Source: Putridiphycobacter roseus (GTDB lineage Bacteria; Bacteroidota; Bacteroidia; Flavobacteriales_D; Crocinitomicaceae). Taken from it: a stretch of DNA of 64,000 nt. Below, one piece after another: positions 42,268-51,293 of this stretch. The notes beneath the pieces are model-generated. The model did no database searches. It was given only the letters and a program-made list of their open reading frames with translations, and had not been told where the DNA came from. The translations under genes and the position numbers were made by a program. Every line of letters starts with the position of its first letter. The first letter of the stretch is position 1. The stretch spans positions 1-64,000 of the forward strand of contig NZ_QKSB01000014.1 in the NCBI RefSeq assembly GCF_003234935.1, written 5' to 3'.

Positions 42268-42495
42268 GAAACCTAACACGCGAATATAAACCACTAATGG
42301 CTTTTATTCCATTACTGTATTCCGTTGATTATAATTCAAATATAATAAAATATATGAATACCAGCTTTTTACAAAAGTTAAATTAATGATGATTTTATGG
42401 ATTAAAAAGCCCAAGCGACAATGCGGGTGATTTTATTGCCAGTCCCCATGGGAATGGTTTTAACTTTTTTTGCTTTCACGTTTTCTAGGGCTTGG
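42268..42495 (-). repeat. attI-like repeat B, chromosomal copy 4 at rlmF end
   Basis: AACACGCGAATATAAACCAC begins at 42275 and the repeat runs through the -7-like element into the authentic 3' end of rlmF (stop 42402-42404). The other copies reproduce the rlmF sequence up to about 42484, then switch to GTTTTATTGCAG. This copy is therefore the likely source. The gap 42082-42267 holds nothing recognised. Confidence 0.8.
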
Positions 42496-43316
42496 TATAT
42501 GGCCTTCAGGTTTTCTTGTTTAGAGACCAAAGTGGTGAACCATTTGCAATTTTGAGCAAATTGGGCACTTTCGGTCACCATACTTTTAATGAATTGTAAT
42601 TCTCCACCAGGGGTGATTAACTCATTGGTATTGCCTGCAAAGTTGAGGGTAGGGCTAGGCATTTTTTTTCCTTTTAGGTTAAGCACTTTTCTTCGACTGC
42701 CTTTTTGAGCAGCTGCCAAGGAAGCGTGGAATGGGGGATTGCACATGGTAAAAGTGATGCGCTCTTCTTTTTTGAGTAAGCCCTTAAAAATAGCCTTCGG
42801 ATTTTTTTGTAGTCGACATTCAATTTTACCAATTAATGGAAGATTGGCAGCTATAATTTTTTTTGCCGAAGCAATGGATTTTGGATCAATGTCAGCCCCT
42901 ATGAATTTCCATCCATAGATACTTTGCCCGAGTATGGGATAGATGCAAGTAGCCCCAGTTCCGATATCAAGCCCTACAATTTGCGCTCCTTTGGGAACTT
43001 TTCCCTTGTTGCCGCTGCCCAATAAGTCGGCCAAATAATGTAAATAGTCGGCACGACCAGGAATGGGGGGACACAAGTTTTGGACAGGGAAGTCCCAATT
43101 TTTAATGCCATAATAATGGTTAAGCAAAGCCTTATTCAAACATTTAACGGCGGCCGGAATGGCAAAGTCAATCGAAGGTTCTCCTGTTTTATTGGTCGTC
43201 AAGTAATTTTTTAGCTCAGGCACGGCTTTTATCAATGCCTTCAAGTCATATCGGTCGCGGTTCTTATTTCTAGGGTGTAATCTTGCTTTTGTCGCTGATT
43301 TTTGAGGAGTGGCCAT
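42402..43316 (-). CDS. rlmF: 23S rRNA (adenine(1618)-N(6))-methyltransferase
   Basis: 304 residues, the normal length of RlmF. N-terminus KARLHPRNKNRDRYDL with SIDFAIPAAVKCLNKALL; the SAM-binding motif LDIGTGATCIYPILG; IGADIDPKS; and the catalytic NPPF motif in FTMCNPPFHAS (~190), followed by LNFAGNTNELI. It methylates A1618 of 23S rRNA. Housekeeping gene at the chromosomal edge of array 2; its last ~27 codons appear twice more at 39662 and 38536. The encoded end is intact. Confidence 0.9.
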   Translation of the reverse strand: MATPQKSATKARLHPRNKNRDRYDLKALIKAVPELKNYLTTNKTGEPSIDFAIPAAVKCLNKALLNHYYGIKNWDFPVQNLCPPIPGRADYLHYLADLLGSGNKGKVPKGAQIVGLDIGTGATCIYPILGQSIYGWKFIGADIDPKSIASAKKIIAANLPLIGKIECRLQKNPKAIFKGLLKKEERITFTMCNPPFHASLAAAQKGSRRKVLNLKGKKMPSPTLNFAGNTNELITPGGELQFIKSMVTESAQFAQNCKWFTTLVSKQENLKAIYQALENVKAKKVKTIPMGTGNKITRIVAWAF

Positions 43317-43410
43317 ACGGTTACTTGCTTTAATTTTTAGTTAAATTAAAATATGATTTAATCTTGGAGTGACTTTTCTACCGGCTACTGGAGCACAGGA
43401 ATGTCGTAAA

Positions 43411-44457
43411 TTATTTTTGTTTTCCTTTCAAGTACAACAAGGCTTTGTCCAAATTGTCATGCTGTATGCTTTTTTTCTGTAAACTTTCAATGTCTTCTAT
43501 AAATATTTCGAGATAGACTTTTTGATATAAAACATATAGTTTATCACTTAATTGATCATATATTTTTATGGCTTCATCATAGGAATCATTCAACAAATAA
43601 GCTAAAGCCAAATTGGTTTTAATCCACTCCTGTTCGGGGTCATAATTTAATCCCTTTTTTGCCATGTTTAGGGCTGCTTCATAATTTTTACTTTCTAAGG
43701 CCATCCAGGATAGTCTGCCACATTCTCTGCCATAAAAAAAGGAGAGATTGGATTGCATGCTTTCGTAAAAAAATGTTTGATTCATGTCAGCTAATGATCC
43801 AAGTGTTGTATCTCTCCGCCTTTCGAATTCGGCTAAACTTTTCAAACGATAATCGATAGTACTTTGGTATTTAGTACTGGGTTTAAAAATTTGACTGCTC
43901 ATCTCGTTAAATCGATCGAACCCGCTTGGATAACTTTGGTTAAATGCAAGTTTACTTGGCGCGTCACCGAAGTTGTTGTAAAGATATTTAGCGCTAAAAG
44001 CCTTGATAATAATAGCGTTATTCTCCATTTCGAAAGCATAATCAATATGCATCCAAGTATTTATACCTGGTTCTATTTGGTAAATAATTAATTTGTTTTT
44101 ATAAATCCTTTCTGGGCATTGTTTGGTAAAATCATCATAACTCCCTGAAATGTCTCCAAATGATGCATTATAATGCCCATGTATTCTCCAATTGGAATGG
44201 GCAGGTACTCCTTGTACTTTTTTATAAAAAGAAAGTAAATCCTTTTTTAACAATGTGTCTTCCATAAAAACGCCAATACTGCTTGTATCCTGTTGCATAA
44301 AGGTCTGTTCAACGAGACTTGTAAAATCAAATCCAATGTATTTGTTGAAGGCGGTAAAGTCAGAGGAATAGCCATGAGGTGCTTCGTCGTAAACCCTTTG
44401 TTGGGTGAAACTAAATAGGTAAAGTTGGGAAAATAGCAGTAAGAGTATTATTTTCAT
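43411..44457 (-). CDS. Secreted protein with TPR-like repeats
   Basis: 348 residues from Met at 44457 (signal peptide MKIILLLLFSQLYLFSFT then Q). Residues ~20-200 are a mixed domain; the C-terminal ~130 residues are helical with two tetratricopeptide-like repeats (SKNYEAALNMAKKGLNYDP and NDSYDEAIKIYDQL). The gene overlaps the end of the aromatic hydroxylase gene only if the less likely upstream Met at 44475 is used. Probably periplasmic; function unknown. Confidence 0.55.
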   Translation of the reverse strand: MKIILLLLFSQLYLFSFTQQRVYDEAPHGYSSDFTAFNKYIGFDFTSLVEQTFMQQDTSSIGVFMEDTLLKKDLLSFYKKVQGVPAHSNWRIHGHYNASFGDISGSYDDFTKQCPERIYKNKLIIYQIEPGINTWMHIDYAFEMENNAIIIKAFSAKYLYNNFGDAPSKLAFNQSYPSGFDRFNEMSSQIFKPSTKYQSTIDYRLKSLAEFERRRDTTLGSLADMNQTFFYESMQSNLSFFYGRECGRLSWMALESKNYEAALNMAKKGLNYDPEQEWIKTNLALAYLLNDSYDEAIKIYDQLSDKLYVLYQKVYLEIFIEDIESLQKKSIQHDNLDKALLYLKGKQK

Positions 44458-44467
44458 AGTTGTTAAA

Positions 44468-46222
44468 TTAAGCATTTACTTCCAATAATGCCATTCCTTC
44501 CATAATCAGCTGGGTAAGTCCTGGTTTTTGTGCAGTAATTGCCGTAAGGGAGTTACGTATTTTCTTTTTTAAGTCTTTGTCATTTGCCAATTCTAATAAT
44601 TCTAATTGCAACAACCATTCTTGGGGGAAGTCTTGTGCAACTAATTCAAATATTTGGGCTATCTGTTTAGTTTCTGTCCGGCTTTCATTTCTTATTTGTC
44701 TGACTTTTGCATACTGGTCTTCTATTTTTAATTGGGTAGCCGATTTAACAGGTTGGATAGTCTGCATTTTAGATGCCGCATATAAATTTGGAAAGGAATC
44801 ATGATCGGCAGCGCCAGCATATGCCGAAATAATATCACTACCTATGGCCATATCAAAAGTCCCGTATTCTGGTTTAAATAGTATTTGGTCTCCATTGGTA
44901 ACGGTACATTCTGTCAATTGAATCAGCATGAGTTTACCACGAATATTTCTAATTCCAGTAATGTTTAATCCTTTTACTTTTATCCCGCTTTCAAATTCGA
45001 AGGATAACCATTCATTGTCATAAAAATTGTATGCTTTTAAATCAAATGGTCCCATGTCTTCAATGGCAAGGTTGATGTTTTTTAATTTCCCTAAAGGAGA
45101 ACTAAAACCTTCTTGGTGATATTCAATGCCATGTCCAATTAATTCTTTTTCACGATATGCCAAAGCGGTGGGACCTTCCGTTTTAAAGAAAATCACCTCC
45201 TTGTCATCATTTACAATACTTTGGGTAAATTTACCTGAAATCTGTAAGCCTGTATTTAATTCTATGGTGCCCACCATTTGAGAGGCTATGAGTTGTTGAA
45301 GTCCTTTAACGCCACCTTTTCTTAAACTTAAACTATTTGCAAATTGTTCTAAAACCTCCATTAAATAGGAAAAATCAGGGGTGACATATAAAAGAGGTTG
45401 TGGACTGGTGATGTCAAAATCTTGTTCCGTTACTTGGATAGAAAAGGGAATTTTTTTTACGGCAGCTGTCATACAAGATTTACTTTCCCCAATGGAAGAG
45501 AGTAGACCAGCACCATATATTTTTGGGGCGTCCATATCACCTATCAAGCCATATTCCACACTCCACCATTGTAAGTTTCTTATTTTAGCCATTTCAGAAA
45601 AGGCTACTTTTTTCAGTTGTAATTCTTCCACCGCTTTTGAAGCCATTTCAATTTCAACTTGGGTAGAACTTTCTGCTTCTTTTAAGATGGATAACTTTCT
45701 TACTGCCTCGTATAAATCAATATCGTGTTGAGATAGTATGGCCTTGGAACCAATATCGCCCAAACGTCTTAAGAACTCTGAATAGTCGGGATTAGCAATG
45801 ATGGGCGCATGTCCAGCCGCTTCGTGAATAATGTCTGGAGAAGGGGTGTATTCAATATTTTCTAATTGGCGAATGTCGGATGCAATCACCAGTACTTTGT
45901 TGGCTTGAAATTCCATGAAGGCATTTGGTGGTATAAAACCATCTACCGCTACTGCAGCCCACCCAATTTCTTTCAATATTCGATTCATGCCATAGAGACT
46001 AGGAATTTCTTCCGTACCAATTCCTGTTTTATTTAAGCCCTTCACATAAGAGGGGTGCGCTACTTCTGCCAAGTATTTCACGTTTTTTCTCATGACATAA
46101 CGCCATACTGCCTGGTTAATAGGAGAATAGTCGGTGTAATTTTGTGGCTTGATGAATTGTTTGAGGTGTTTGGGTAAACGGTCTATTAATTCGTTGCTTT
46201 CGTAGGCGTTGTTTAAATTCAT
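44468..46222 (-). CDS. Aromatic amino acid hydroxylase (phenylalanine 4-monooxygenase family)
   Basis: 584 residues from the Met at 46222 (upstream Met at 46252 gives an unusual extension). The iron-binding motif HEAAGH is present (DIIHEAAGHAPIIANPDYSEF, ~residue 125), and the third ligand Glu lies in WWSVEYGLIGD. Such enzymes hydroxylate Phe (or Tyr/Trp) using O2, Fe(II) and a pterin cofactor in the cytosol. The ~230-residue C-terminal extension after the catalytic domain is typical of the long Bacteroidota form. No pterin recycling gene is adjacent. Confidence 0.85.
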   Translation of the reverse strand: MNLNNAYESNELIDRLPKHLKQFIKPQNYTDYSPINQAVWRYVMRKNVKYLAEVAHPSYVKGLNKTGIGTEEIPSLYGMNRILKEIGWAAVAVDGFIPPNAFMEFQANKVLVIASDIRQLENIEYTPSPDIIHEAAGHAPIIANPDYSEFLRRLGDIGSKAILSQHDIDLYEAVRKLSILKEAESSTQVEIEMASKAVEELQLKKVAFSEMAKIRNLQWWSVEYGLIGDMDAPKIYGAGLLSSIGESKSCMTAAVKKIPFSIQVTEQDFDITSPQPLLYVTPDFSYLMEVLEQFANSLSLRKGGVKGLQQLIASQMVGTIELNTGLQISGKFTQSIVNDDKEVIFFKTEGPTALAYREKELIGHGIEYHQEGFSSPLGKLKNINLAIEDMGPFDLKAYNFYDNEWLSFEFESGIKVKGLNITGIRNIRGKLMLIQLTECTVTNGDQILFKPEYGTFDMAIGSDIISAYAGAADHDSFPNLYAASKMQTIQPVKSATQLKIEDQYAKVRQIRNESRTETKQIAQIFELVAQDFPQEWLLQLELLELANDKDLKKKIRNSLTAITAQKPGLTQLIMEGMALLEVNA

Positions 46223-46484
46223 ATTTGTTTTTTTCAGCCATATGTACTGCACAAAATAGCTGTGCCTTTATAAACGGATAAACAAATATAATTCTTTAGT
46301 AAAATAAGTATTGTGGTTTGGTGAATTTTTTTATTCATCCTAACACTCGCTTTCCTATGGTTAGGAATACTATTTAATGGGAAACGGTTCCGAAAATTAA
46401 ACATGCCTAAATCCGCTTGCTGCTCCAGTACGTTAAATGAAAAAGCGAGGTGCTATCCAACCATAGGTTTGGAAGTTTTCCCCC

Positions 46485-47909
46485 TTATTTTTTTTGTTTC
46501 GCTAAACTTTTCAACATGCCGTTAAAAATAAATCCATGGAATGGAAAAACAGCATACCAATATAATCTTCCACCGAGACCTAATGGTCGAAATGTGGCGG
46601 ATTGTTCTAGTTTATTGTCTACTATTTTAAATTCTAACCAAGCTTCTCCAGGTAATTTCATTTCTGCAAATAAAAGCAGTCTTCCTTCTTCTTTATTGGC
46701 ATATAATACACGCCAAAAATCAATGGTGTCGCCCACATGTATCGCAATGTCACTGGTACGTCCTCTTCTTAAGCCAACTCCCCCTGCCATTTTATCCATA
46801 ATGCCTCTTAAGCTCCATAACCAATTGCCATAATACCAACCAGTGTTTCCACCAATTCGCCATATTTTTTCAATGGTAGCTTCTCTGTTTTCTATGGTTT
46901 TCGACCTTTTGTCAGTAAAGCAACCAAAAGAAGGGACATGGATAAAATCGGAAATATTAAAACTTAAACCACTGCTCGAATAAGCATCTTTCCAACTGGA
47001 AAGAATCTCATTACTCTCTATTTTAAGGAAAGCTTTTTGAATGGCTTCTCGATAGGAAATAGGGGTAACACCTAAGATTTCATTAATGCTATTGTCTCTA
47101 CAAATTACCTCAATCTTCATGCTGTTGACTAGTGATTTTGCTAATTTATAAGAGGTGGAGGTGACAAAATATAACCAATAGGAAGATAGTTTTGGTGTCA
47201 TGACTGGTACTACCCAAATTTTCCGTTTTAGATTTCTTTCTTCGGCAAAATTTAAAAGCATCTCTTTATAAGATAAAATATCTGGTCCGCCTATGTCGTA
47301 GTTTTTATTATACGTTTTTGGTTGGAATAATGATTTGGATAGAAAAGCCAATACGTCCGAAATTCCAATCGGTTGACATTTGGTGTCTAGCCATTTTGGC
47401 GTAATCATCACAGGTAGTTTCTCTACCAAATCTCTAATTATTTCAAAGGAGGCAGATCCTGAACCAATAATTATTCCAGCACGTAAAGTGGTGAAGTTAT
47501 ACGCGCCTTTTCCCAATTCAATTTCAACATTTTTCCTAGAGTCTAAGTGCTTGGATAGTTTATCTTCATTTACAATACCACTCAAATAAATAACCTGCTG
47601 GACTTGGGTGTTTTTAAGTGCATTTCTAAAATGGATGGCAGATTTTTCTTCTAATGATTTATAGTCCTCCGAAGTGGACATGGAATGTACTAAATAATAG
47701 GCAGCGTCAATATCTTTTGGAATAGCTGCCAAAGAGGCTTCGTCTAATAAATCTACCGTAATAACTTGTATTTTATCCTTGATGGATGCCGATACGTCAA
47801 ACCTTTTTGGATCTCTGACGCAACAAACGACTTCGTGACCCATTTCAATTAAAATAGGTAATAATCGCTTGCCAATATATCCCGTGGAACCTGTTAGTAG
47901 TACTTTCAT
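46485..47909 (-). CDS. SDR-type NAD(P)-binding protein with DUF2867
   Basis: 474 residues. The N-terminal Rossmann motif is TGSTGYIGKRL (~7-17) and the middle part follows the extended SDR fold (atypical NmrA-like): YYLVHSMSTSEDY, VIYLSGIVN, FTTLRAGIIIGSGS. Residues ~330-474 form a DUF2867 domain (WRIGGNTGWYYGNWLWSLRG; LRRGRTSDIAIHVGDTIDFW), which in such proteins is associated with lipid or dye-like substrates. Monocistronic between gaps of ~230 and ~260 bases without features. Substrate unknown. Confidence 0.75.
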   Translation of the reverse strand: MKVLLTGSTGYIGKRLLPILIEMGHEVVCCVRDPKRFDVSASIKDKIQVITVDLLDEASLAAIPKDIDAAYYLVHSMSTSEDYKSLEEKSAIHFRNALKNTQVQQVIYLSGIVNEDKLSKHLDSRKNVEIELGKGAYNFTTLRAGIIIGSGSASFEIIRDLVEKLPVMITPKWLDTKCQPIGISDVLAFLSKSLFQPKTYNKNYDIGGPDILSYKEMLLNFAEERNLKRKIWVVPVMTPKLSSYWLYFVTSTSYKLAKSLVNSMKIEVICRDNSINEILGVTPISYREAIQKAFLKIESNEILSSWKDAYSSSGLSFNISDFIHVPSFGCFTDKRSKTIENREATIEKIWRIGGNTGWYYGNWLWSLRGIMDKMAGGVGLRRGRTSDIAIHVGDTIDFWRVLYANKEEGRLLLFAEMKLPGEAWLEFKIVDNKLEQSATFRPLGLGGRLYWYAVFPFHGFIFNGMLKSLAKQKK

Positions 47910-48168
47910 AATGTAAATGAAAAGCTAAAGTACAAAAAAAGTCTCCGAACAAGTCTTGTTTTGTTTAATTAATTTAAAAAATCGTTAAACAAAAATACGG
48001 GACAGCTAAAATAACCATGGCAAAGCTTGTCTTTTTCTGGTTCGCCTAATGCAATAAACATTTACTTACCGCATTTATAATGGGGGACATAAAGTCGACC
48101 TGAGTTTTAATAGTTCTAGAGGATGGGTGACTGTATAGATAGGTAAATACAAATAAAGCTATTCTTTT

Positions 48169-48654
48169 TTAGGTTGGCTGTTTTGTCAAAGCAGATAGGT
48201 ATATTTTGGTAAATTTTTCCCCAAAGTAATCTATGCCAATGGCGAATGCTAAATGAATGCATAAGGCAAACAATAGACCGCTTAACCAAGAACTCATGTT
48301 AAATAATAGGAGGGATATGCTAAAGACGAGGAAAAGCGAGCCATAGATTCTTTTTAGCAGGACAAAGGTTTGAATGGCTTGATGGGATATGTTTATTTCA
48401 GACTTAACAAAGGCAGCCGCTTCTTTTTGAAGCAAATCTTGCTTTTGTTTTATTTTTATGGGATATCGGAAATAGGATGGAAACATGACCAACACTTCTA
48501 ACAAACCAATGAATATTAAGCCCAGGGCGAAATACTGCGGGCCTTGGAAAATATAAAGTATACTCCCGGCGGATAAAGAGAGCAGGCCTATGATACCTGC
48601 GTAGAGGTATAAGGCCCGCTCCGTTTTTAAAAATTGATGCAATGCGTGAAACAT
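48169..48654 (-). CDS. Membrane protein in TetR-regulated operon
   Basis: 161 residues with four hydrophobic segments in two pairs (LYAGIIGLLSLSAGSILY; ALGLIFIGLLEVLVMFP; IYGSLFLVFSISLLLF; WLSGLLFALCIHLAFAIG). No catalytic motif; it may accompany the hydrolase and SDR encoded upstream. The gap to the hydrolase gene is 21 bases, so it belongs to the same transcript as the TetR/SDR/hydrolase genes. Confidence 0.55.
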   Translation of the reverse strand: MFHALHQFLKTERALYLYAGIIGLLSLSAGSILYIFQGPQYFALGLIFIGLLEVLVMFPSYFRYPIKIKQKQDLLQKEAAAFVKSEINISHQAIQTFVLLKRIYGSLFLVFSISLLLFNMSSWLSGLLFALCIHLAFAIGIDYFGEKFTKIYLSALTKQPT

Positions 48655-48675
48655 AAAAAAGTATTTTTATTATGG

Positions 48676-49596
48676 TTATTTCAACACAAAATTGACCACA
48701 GCTTCAGCCACTTCTTGTGGGACTTCCAATTGAGGAGAATGTGCCGCTTTGTCTAATAGTTGTAAGGTAGCATTCGGAATGTGATCTCTGTAGAATTCTG
48801 CTACATTAAATTTCACCACTTCGTCGTGTTTACCCCAAAGTACGAGTGTTGGAGAGGATATATTTACCACCTCTTCCTTTAAATTGAAATATGGTCCGTT
48901 TTTAATGGCTGGAATTAAAGTGCCGTCCACAAATTCTTTACTGTTGTTCACCTGTTCAATCATATAATTTGCAATCGGTCCAGGCAGATCAGGTGCTTGG
49001 TAAAACACACGGTTTAAAACCGTTTTTAATTCCGCTTTATTTTTAATTTTTTCACCAAACCCGGTGTAAACAACGTGCTCATCTAAAACTATGCCGGGCG
49101 CATTTAAGAGTATTAAATGGTCAACATCTTGCTTGTATTTGATGGCATAGGCGGCAGCTGTGTGTCCGCCCATAGAGTTGCCAATCAAACTAAAGTGTTC
49201 CATTCCTTTTGCTTTTAAGAATGATTTTAGAAAAGTTGCTTGTCCACCAATGGAGTAATCAAGCCCCAGCTTCTTTTCATTGTCTCCGTGTCCAGCCAAA
49301 TCAGGTAATATTAAACGAAAATGATTGCTTAAGTATGCTGCCGTTTGTAGGAAACTGCTCTTATCGTCACCCATACCGTGTAGCATCACTAAAACGGGCT
49401 TTTCACTTGCAGCATTTTCATAATAATGGACATTGTAGCCGTCTACCATCAAGGTTTTCTGTTCCAGGTTTGCAGCTCTAGCATAACTGGCATTGGTTTG
49501 ATTAATCAGTATTCCAGGGAAAAAGAAAAAGATAATGAGACCCACAGTCAAGGGAATTAACAATATAATTCCGGTAATTTTTAATACTTTTTTCAC
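48676..49596 (-). CDS. Alpha/beta hydrolase, membrane-anchored
   Basis: 306 residues. N-terminal membrane segment (ITGIILLIPLTVGLIIFFFF) and then an alpha/beta-hydrolase fold: LHGMGDDKSSF oxyanion segment (~73), nucleophile elbow GNSMGG (Ser ~142), Asp in LWGKHDEVV (~255) and His in DKAAHSPQLE (~283). Likely esterase or lipase on the outer face of the inner membrane. Second structural gene of the operon, 6 bases from the SDR gene. Confidence 0.8.
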   Translation of the reverse strand: MKKVLKITGIILLIPLTVGLIIFFFFPGILINQTNASYARAANLEQKTLMVDGYNVHYYENAASEKPVLVMLHGMGDDKSSFLQTAAYLSNHFRLILPDLAGHGDNEKKLGLDYSIGGQATFLKSFLKAKGMEHFSLIGNSMGGHTAAAYAIKYKQDVDHLILLNAPGIVLDEHVVYTGFGEKIKNKAELKTVLNRVFYQAPDLPGPIANYMIEQVNNSKEFVDGTLIPAIKNGPYFNLKEEVVNISSPTLVLWGKHDEVVKFNVAEFYRDHIPNATLQLLDKAAHSPQLEVPQEVAEAVVNFVLK

Positions 49597-49602
49597 GTCT
49601 TT

Positions 49603-50469
49603 TTAATTTAAGAAATAAGTTGCTACTGCATTCACTAATTTAGTGCCGTCTGGATCTGCTTCCGTTTTTAAACGACATAAGTTTTCTGCCCATTCAGAAG
49701 TGCGTACGCGTAATGGCGGATTTTCAGCATGTACCACATCCATAATCACTGCAGCCACTTCACTGCTGGTTTGGAAGGTGGAGACTTCTGTATTTTTGGA
49801 TCTATTTTGTGAACTTGCCATATATTTTTCAAAAATTGGGGCATATTCACCAGTCGCCATTGTACCTTTTTCATCCGCTGTTTTAGCAACCGCACTGTTC
49901 ATAAATTCTGTTGTAATTCCGCCAGGTTCAACCATGGAGAAATGGATGTTAAATGGTTTCGATATATAAGAAGCCATGGCTTCGGTAAATCCTTCCACCG
50001 CAAACTTGGCGGCGCAATACAATTCGTTAAAAGGTTGACCAACTAATCCACCAACTGAAGTGACATTGATAATGTGTCCCGACCTTGCTTCACGCATATA
50101 TGGCAATACCGCTTTGGTTGTTCTAACCACACCCGTATAGTTGACATCTGTTACCCAATCAATTTCTGCTTGCGTGGCTTGTTCTAGTGTTTTTGCAAAG
50201 CCTGCACCCGCATTGTTGAGCAGGATATCAATTTTTCCTTCTGCTGCGATAATGGCTTGCACCGTCTTTTGAATAGATGCATTGTCTGACACATCCAATT
50301 GCATGATTTCTATGTCTAGTTTTTCATGGACTATTCTTTCGGATAAAGCGGTAGCCTTTTTCAAATTCCGCATGGTCGCGTAAACTTTAAAGCCATTTTT
50401 AGCAAATAAAACAGCGCTTTCTAATCCAACTCCTGAAGAGGTTCCGGTAATCAATACATTTTTTTTCAT
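49603..50469 (-). CDS. Short-chain dehydrogenase/reductase
   Basis: 288 residues of classical SDR fold. TGTSSGVG (~9-16) is the NAD(P)-binding Gly motif; NNAGAG (~88-93), then Ser in TSVGGL and the catalytic YCAAK (~155-159). Likely oxidises or reduces a lipid-like or small-alcohol substrate, NADP preferred from ATMRN. The candidate operator at 50494-50513 lies just upstream. Its operon with a hydrolase and a membrane protein suggests lipid or xenobiotic handling. Confidence 0.85.
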   Translation of the reverse strand: MKKNVLITGTSSGVGLESAVLFAKNGFKVYATMRNLKKATALSERIVHEKLDIEIMQLDVSDNASIQKTVQAIIAAEGKIDILLNNAGAGFAKTLEQATQAEIDWVTDVNYTGVVRTTKAVLPYMREARSGHIINVTSVGGLVGQPFNELYCAAKFAVEGFTEAMASYISKPFNIHFSMVEPGGITTEFMNSAVAKTADEKGTMATGEYAPIFEKYMASSQNRSKNTEVSTFQTSSEVAAVIMDVVHAENPPLRVRTSEWAENLCRLKTEADPDGTKLVNAVATYFLN

Positions 50470-50493
50470 GATGCTATTTGTTTATTATTATAC

Positions 50494-50513
50494 TGGAGTG
50501 AATGTTCATTCCA
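50494..50513. promoter_or_regulatory. Candidate TetR operator upstream of SDR gene
   Basis: TGGAGTGAA-TG-TTCATTCCA, an almost perfect palindrome in the 62-base gap between the TetR gene stop and the SDR start. Shares the half-site TGGAATGA with the site upstream of the TetR gene (51102). Confidence 0.6.
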
Positions 50514-50531
50514 ATTTTGTTTTAAATTTTT

Positions 50532-51083
50532 TTAAGCTTTAATGGCGTCCCAAACCATGGTGATTTGATTGGTTAATGCTTTTTTATTGGGCTTTTCTTG
50601 ATTAAAATACCACCTTAAATAAGACATGATCGCACCTCCAATAAAAACCATAATTTCGTTGATATCTATGGCTTTAATGATCCTGTCTTGCTGTCCCTTT
50701 AATAATAATCTGCGGGTAGAAGCTACCGATTCGCCACCTAAATCGCGACTCTCTTGTGTGATGATGGGAGAGGCCTGCAATTGTTCCATAAACTTAAAGT
50801 AGACCCGGTTTGCAATAAAAAAGGTAATGATGGCTTTAAAATAGTCTTCAAACTGGGTCTGAATTGGTACGTTTTCGTCAAAGACTTGAAAAATTGTTTT
50901 TTCCTCGGCTTTGATGTTTACATATATTTCGTTGATCAATATTTCTTTGTTCGGAAAGTAATTGTAAATGGTCCCCATACCTGTCCCCGCTGCTTTTGCT
51001 ATGGCAGACATTGGGGTGTTGTGTACGCCAGTATCGGTTAACAAAGTTAATGCTGCAGCTAATATGGTTTCTTTTTTATTCAC
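50532..51083 (-). CDS. TetR/AcrR family repressor
   Basis: 183 residues. N-terminal TetR helix-turn-helix (~1-55): ILAAALTLLTDTGVHNTPMS, then AKAAGTGMGTIYNYFPNKE. The C-terminal part is the variable helical ligand-binding domain. It heads the operon with the SDR, hydrolase and membrane protein, and palindromes of the same half-site precede both its own gene and the SDR gene, so autoregulated repression is likely. Ligand unknown. Confidence 0.85.
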   Translation of the reverse strand: MNKKETILAAALTLLTDTGVHNTPMSAIAKAAGTGMGTIYNYFPNKEILINEIYVNIKAEEKTIFQVFDENVPIQTQFEDYFKAIITFFIANRVYFKFMEQLQASPIITQESRDLGGESVASTRRLLLKGQQDRIIKAIDINEIMVFIGGAIMSYLRWYFNQEKPNKKALTNQITMVWDAIKA

Positions 51084-51101
51084 CCTGCAAATATAACTAT
51101 A

Positions 51102-51119
51102 TTGGAATGATTATTCCAA
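51102..51119. promoter_or_regulatory. Candidate TetR operator upstream of TetR gene
   Basis: TTGGAAT-GATT-ATTCCAA, an 18-base inverted repeat about 20 bases upstream of the TetR start codon. Half-site similar to the 50494 palindrome. Confidence 0.55.
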
Positions 51120-51246
51120 GTAATTTAAAAAGAAATTAATATTTTTTAAGATTTCCTGGTGTAAAATCGCATCCAAAAGCGATAGGGGTTCAAGATCGAG
51201 AAATGATGTGAAGTGGGGGAGTAGTGTTGATAATGTGGGTTTTAGT

Positions 51247-51274
51247 CTGGGTAGTTTCGTTAGAAACTACCCAG
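51247..51274 (-). terminator. Hairpin downstream of small Lys-rich gene
   Basis: Perfect 12-base stem CTGGGTAGTTTC/GAAACTACCCAG with loop GTTA, immediately after the small gene at 51294-51398. There is no T-run, so it may be a Bacteroidota-type terminator hairpin or RNA-stabilising element. Confidence 0.5.
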
Positions 51275-51293
51275 CTAATGTGGTTAAATGAAA

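Noticed and set aside
38458..42495. rlmF-tail copies as a phage or island att site pair
   Set aside because: Site-specific islands usually give two copies around one element with an integrase. Here there are several copies between attC-like cassettes, no active integrase, and the copies continue past rlmF with the same new sequence.
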